Positions 6,330-7,597 of a stretch of DNA of 7,597 nucleotides are shown here, one piece after another (positions within the stretch are counted from its first letter, which is position 1; the number at the start of each line of letters is the position of its first letter). Below the pieces are notes generated by a model, which saw nothing but the letters and a program-made list of their open reading frames with translations, ran no database searches and had not been told where the DNA came from. The stretch comes from an uncultured Clostridia bacterium (GTDB taxonomy: Bacteria; Bacillota; Clostridia; Christensenellales; UBA1242). The DNA lies in contig USJH01000051.1 in assembly GCA_900554955.1 (NCBI GenBank), positions 1 through 7,597 on the forward strand, given 5' to 3'. The translations under genes and the position numbers were made by a program.

Positions 6330-6902
6330 ATGGATTTATTCGGGGAGATTTTTGAAAATATTTATAACTATTCACAGGAAAATTTTAGAATTTATGAAAA
6401 GTCTAGCATTTGGTATGAGTATTTGTTGGGAAACGCGAAAAATCATTGTATCAAGTGTTTAAATGAGTTGTTTAAGATTTATTATTTTAATAAACTTCCA
6501 ATACTGCCTAAACATGCTTATTGTAAATGTTATATTATACCTTTGAGAAAACTTTATGTTGGGCAAGCAACATTGGCAATGGGAAATGGAGTTGATGTGT
6601 ACTTATATAGGCATCATAAACTTCCAAATAATTATATTACTAAAGGGGAAGCAAGAAAACTTGGATGGAAACCAATCTTTGGAAATCTGGATCAAGTTGC
6701 TTCGGGATTTGTTATTGGTGGAGATGTTTTTTATAATCGACAAGGCAAATTGCCTGATAGCCCGGGAAGAGTGTGGTACGAGTGCGATATAGATTATCTA
6801 GGTGGTTATAGGAACAATAGCAGAATTATTTATTCAAATGATGGATTGATTTTTAAAACGGATTGTCACTACAAAAGATTTATTTCGATTGAAGGGAGAT
6901 AA
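6330..6902 (+). CDS. Barnase-family ribonuclease toxin with MuF-like Cys/His N-terminal extension
   Basis: A 190-residue protein in two parts. Residues about 91-190 align without gaps to barnase as I remember it; 56 of 97 positions matched by hand. All active-site residues are kept: barnase K27, E73, R83, R87 and H102 correspond to K105, E151, R161, R165 and H180. Blocks include HKLPNNYITKGEARKLGW, IGGDVFYNR and SGRxW-type PGRVWYE. It should cleave single-stranded RNA. Unlike secreted Bacillus barnase, it has no signal peptide. Residues 1-80 carry C40-x2-C43 and P60-x-H62-x2-C65-x-C67, resembling the C-terminal zinc-like motif of phage MuF/minor-head proteins that carry toxin domains; that link is inference. 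Barstar follows after one base, so the pair is a toxin/immunity module. Codons differ from neighbouring genes: Arg is AGA/AGG/CGA with no CGT, and ATA, CTG and CTA occur, which suggests transfer. Identity of the ribonuclease domain is secure; the biological role is not. Confidence 0.93.
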   Translation: MDLFGEIFENIYNYSQENFRIYEKSSIWYEYLLGNAKNHCIKCLNELFKIYYFNKLPILPKHAYCKCYIIPLRKLYVGQATLAMGNGVDVYLYRHHKLPNNYITKGEARKLGWKPIFGNLDQVASGFVIGGDVFYNRQGKLPDSPGRVWYECDIDYLGGYRNNSRIIYSNDGLIFKTDCHYKRFISIEGR

Positions 6903-6903
6903 A

Positions 6904-7188
6904 ATGAAAAAGATTGTATTTTATAGAGACGAATTTAAGTGGGCAGAAGAGTTTTATTCGATTATAAAGCGAAAGTTGTTGTTGCCAAATTGGTTTGGAA
7001 ACAATCCTGATGCTCTTTGGGATATGCTAACAGGATTTATTGAAACGCCAATTGAAATTGAATTTGTTGGTTTTAACAAAAAGGAAAATGACTATAATGG
7101 CGAAGTTCTTTCGCAAATTCTAAAATGTTTTAAAGATGCCGAAAAAGCAAATCCAACAGAATTCAAAATTAAGTTTAAAGATGAATAA
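6904..7188 (+). CDS. Barstar-family ribonuclease inhibitor (immunity protein)
   Basis: A 94-residue cytoplasmic protein that should bind and block the active site of the adjacent barnase-type toxin. The family core LPNWFGNNPDALWDMLTGF (28-45 region) matches the barnase-binding helix and loop of barstar. D36, W39 and D40 correspond to barstar D35, W38 and D39; D39 is the residue that plugs the active site. Barstar Y29 is W30 here, E76 is D78, and E80 is replaced by A82, so the interface has been partly re-tuned. Length is close to the 89-90 residues of barstar. The ATG at 6904 has AGGGAG (6893-6898) with a 5-base spacer, inside the end of the toxin gene. A TTG at 6889 is in frame but less likely. 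The toxin stop and this ATG are one base apart, so translation is probably coupled. A terminator follows directly. Confidence 0.95.
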   Translation: MKKIVFYRDEFKWAEEFYSIIKRKLLLPNWFGNNPDALWDMLTGFIETPIEIEFVGFNKKENDYNGEVLSQILKCFKDAEKANPTEFKIKFKDE

Positions 7189-7221
7189 AAAACACTGAGA
7201 AAATTTCCCAGTGTTTTTTTT
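7187..7221. terminator. Probable bidirectional terminator between barstar and nifJ
   Basis: AACACTG (7191-7197) pairs with CAGTGTT (7209-7215). The stem continues inward past one A-C mismatch with GAA/TTC to a short loop. Six A on the left and eight T on the right (7214-7221) flank it, so each strand reads as stem plus T run. This fits the convergent genes on either side. The left arm begins within the barstar stop codon. Confidence 0.9.
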
Positions 7222-7263
7222 GTGAATCTTTTATTATTTTTTATGCTTATTTTTGAGCAAGTT

Positions 7264-7597
7264 TTACATATTTTTGATAGCGATTTTTTGATAGTTTTCA
7301 GCTGCAGTGAAAAGTCGGTTTGCAGTTTCTGGATTGTTTTTTGCAAGTGTGAAATAGCGAGATTGAGTTTTGATGAAATCGGCATATGCCATGTTTGCAA
7401 ATGGTGGGTCGTTCACAAGTCCAGTTTGTGGATTATAACGATATAAGTTCCAATATCCTGACAAAACAGCATTTTTTTCTTGCTCTTGAGCGGTTGACAT
7501 GTCTGTTCCGTGGTTGATGCAAGGACAATAGGCAATGACAAGTGAAGGTCCGTCAAATTCTTCTGCTTCTTTTAATGCTGTGATTGTTTGTTGCATT
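7264..7597 (-). CDS. nifJ: Pyruvate:ferredoxin (flavodoxin) oxidoreductase, C-terminal end, 5' part outside window
   Basis: Oxidises pyruvate with CoA to acetyl-CoA and CO2, passing electrons to ferredoxin through thiamine diphosphate and Fe-S clusters in the cytoplasm of anaerobes. Only the last ~110 residues are visible. They contain the family's C-terminal block: MQQTITALKEAEEFDGPSLV, then IAYCPCINHGTDM, EKNAVLSGYWNLYRYNP and a terminal region with SRYFTLAKNNPETANRLF. The Cys of CINHG corresponds to the fourth ligand of the cluster nearest the thiamine in single-chain enzymes. The frame remains open to the window edge; the Met encoded at 7594-7596 is internal, not the start. The stop TAA is at 7266-7264 on the minus strand. 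The gene converges on barstar and probably shares its terminator. The homologous 2-oxoacid oxidoreductases are the main alternative, but the fragment fits the pyruvate enzyme best. Confidence 0.93.
   Translation of the reverse strand, partial: MQQTITALKEAEEFDGPSLVIAYCPCINHGTDMSTAQEQEKNAVLSGYWNLYRYNPQTGLVNDPPFANMAYADFIKTQSRYFTLAKNNPETANRLFTAAENYQKIAIKNM

Noticed and set aside
6889..6903. TTG start adding five residues to barstar
   Set aside because: Rare start codon without a good ribosome site; the ATG at 6904 has AGGGAG and gives the usual barstar N-terminus.

Overview
The window is AT-rich, ordinary bacterial chromosome, most likely from an anaerobic low-GC Firmicute of the clostridial type. 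The evidence is a rpmE-prmC-prfA cluster, an IleRS of the 'type 2' kind common in Clostridia, strong Shine-Dalgarno sequences, near-consensus sigma-A promoters, and the end of a pyruvate:ferredoxin oxidoreductase gene, an enzyme of anaerobic metabolism. TGG encodes Trp and TGA is a stop (prmC ends in TGA), so the standard code applies. Species cannot be named from this sequence alone.

Left part (1-1797): the 3' half of ileS, closed by a strong intrinsic terminator. A 276-base intergenic stretch follows (1798-2073). It holds one unrecognised 38-codon reading frame with a good ribosome binding site (1853-1969) and an exact-consensus promoter (2011-2039).

Centre (2011-4377): a translation-machinery cluster. 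rpmE (ribosomal protein L31, zinc-binding form) has its own promoter and terminator. prmC and prfA follow and overlap by 8 bases. PrmC methylates the Gln of the GGQ motif of release factor 1, which is the product of prfA, so enzyme and substrate are co-encoded. A hairpin and an intrinsic terminator lie after prfA.

Right centre (4397-6252): uvrC, complete with all recognisable catalytic and Fe-S residues. Its only good promoter places the transcription start on or beside the ATG, so the mRNA is probably leaderless.

Accessory part (6289-7221): a two-gene toxin/immunity module. The first gene encodes a barnase-type ribonuclease that keeps every active-site residue. It has no signal peptide, and its short N-terminal extension carries a Cys/His motif like that of phage MuF/minor-head proteins. 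The second gene, one base downstream, encodes barstar, the specific inhibitor. Codon use in the toxin gene differs from that of the flanking housekeeping genes. A terminator that looks bidirectional separates this module from the convergent gene at the right edge.

Right edge (7264-7597, minus strand): the C-terminal end of pyruvate:ferredoxin oxidoreductase (nifJ/por type), cut by the window.

The most unusual element is the barnase/barstar pair with the MuF-like N-terminus. The rest is well-known housekeeping content. No tRNA, rRNA, CRISPR array, insertion sequence or riboswitch was recognised.
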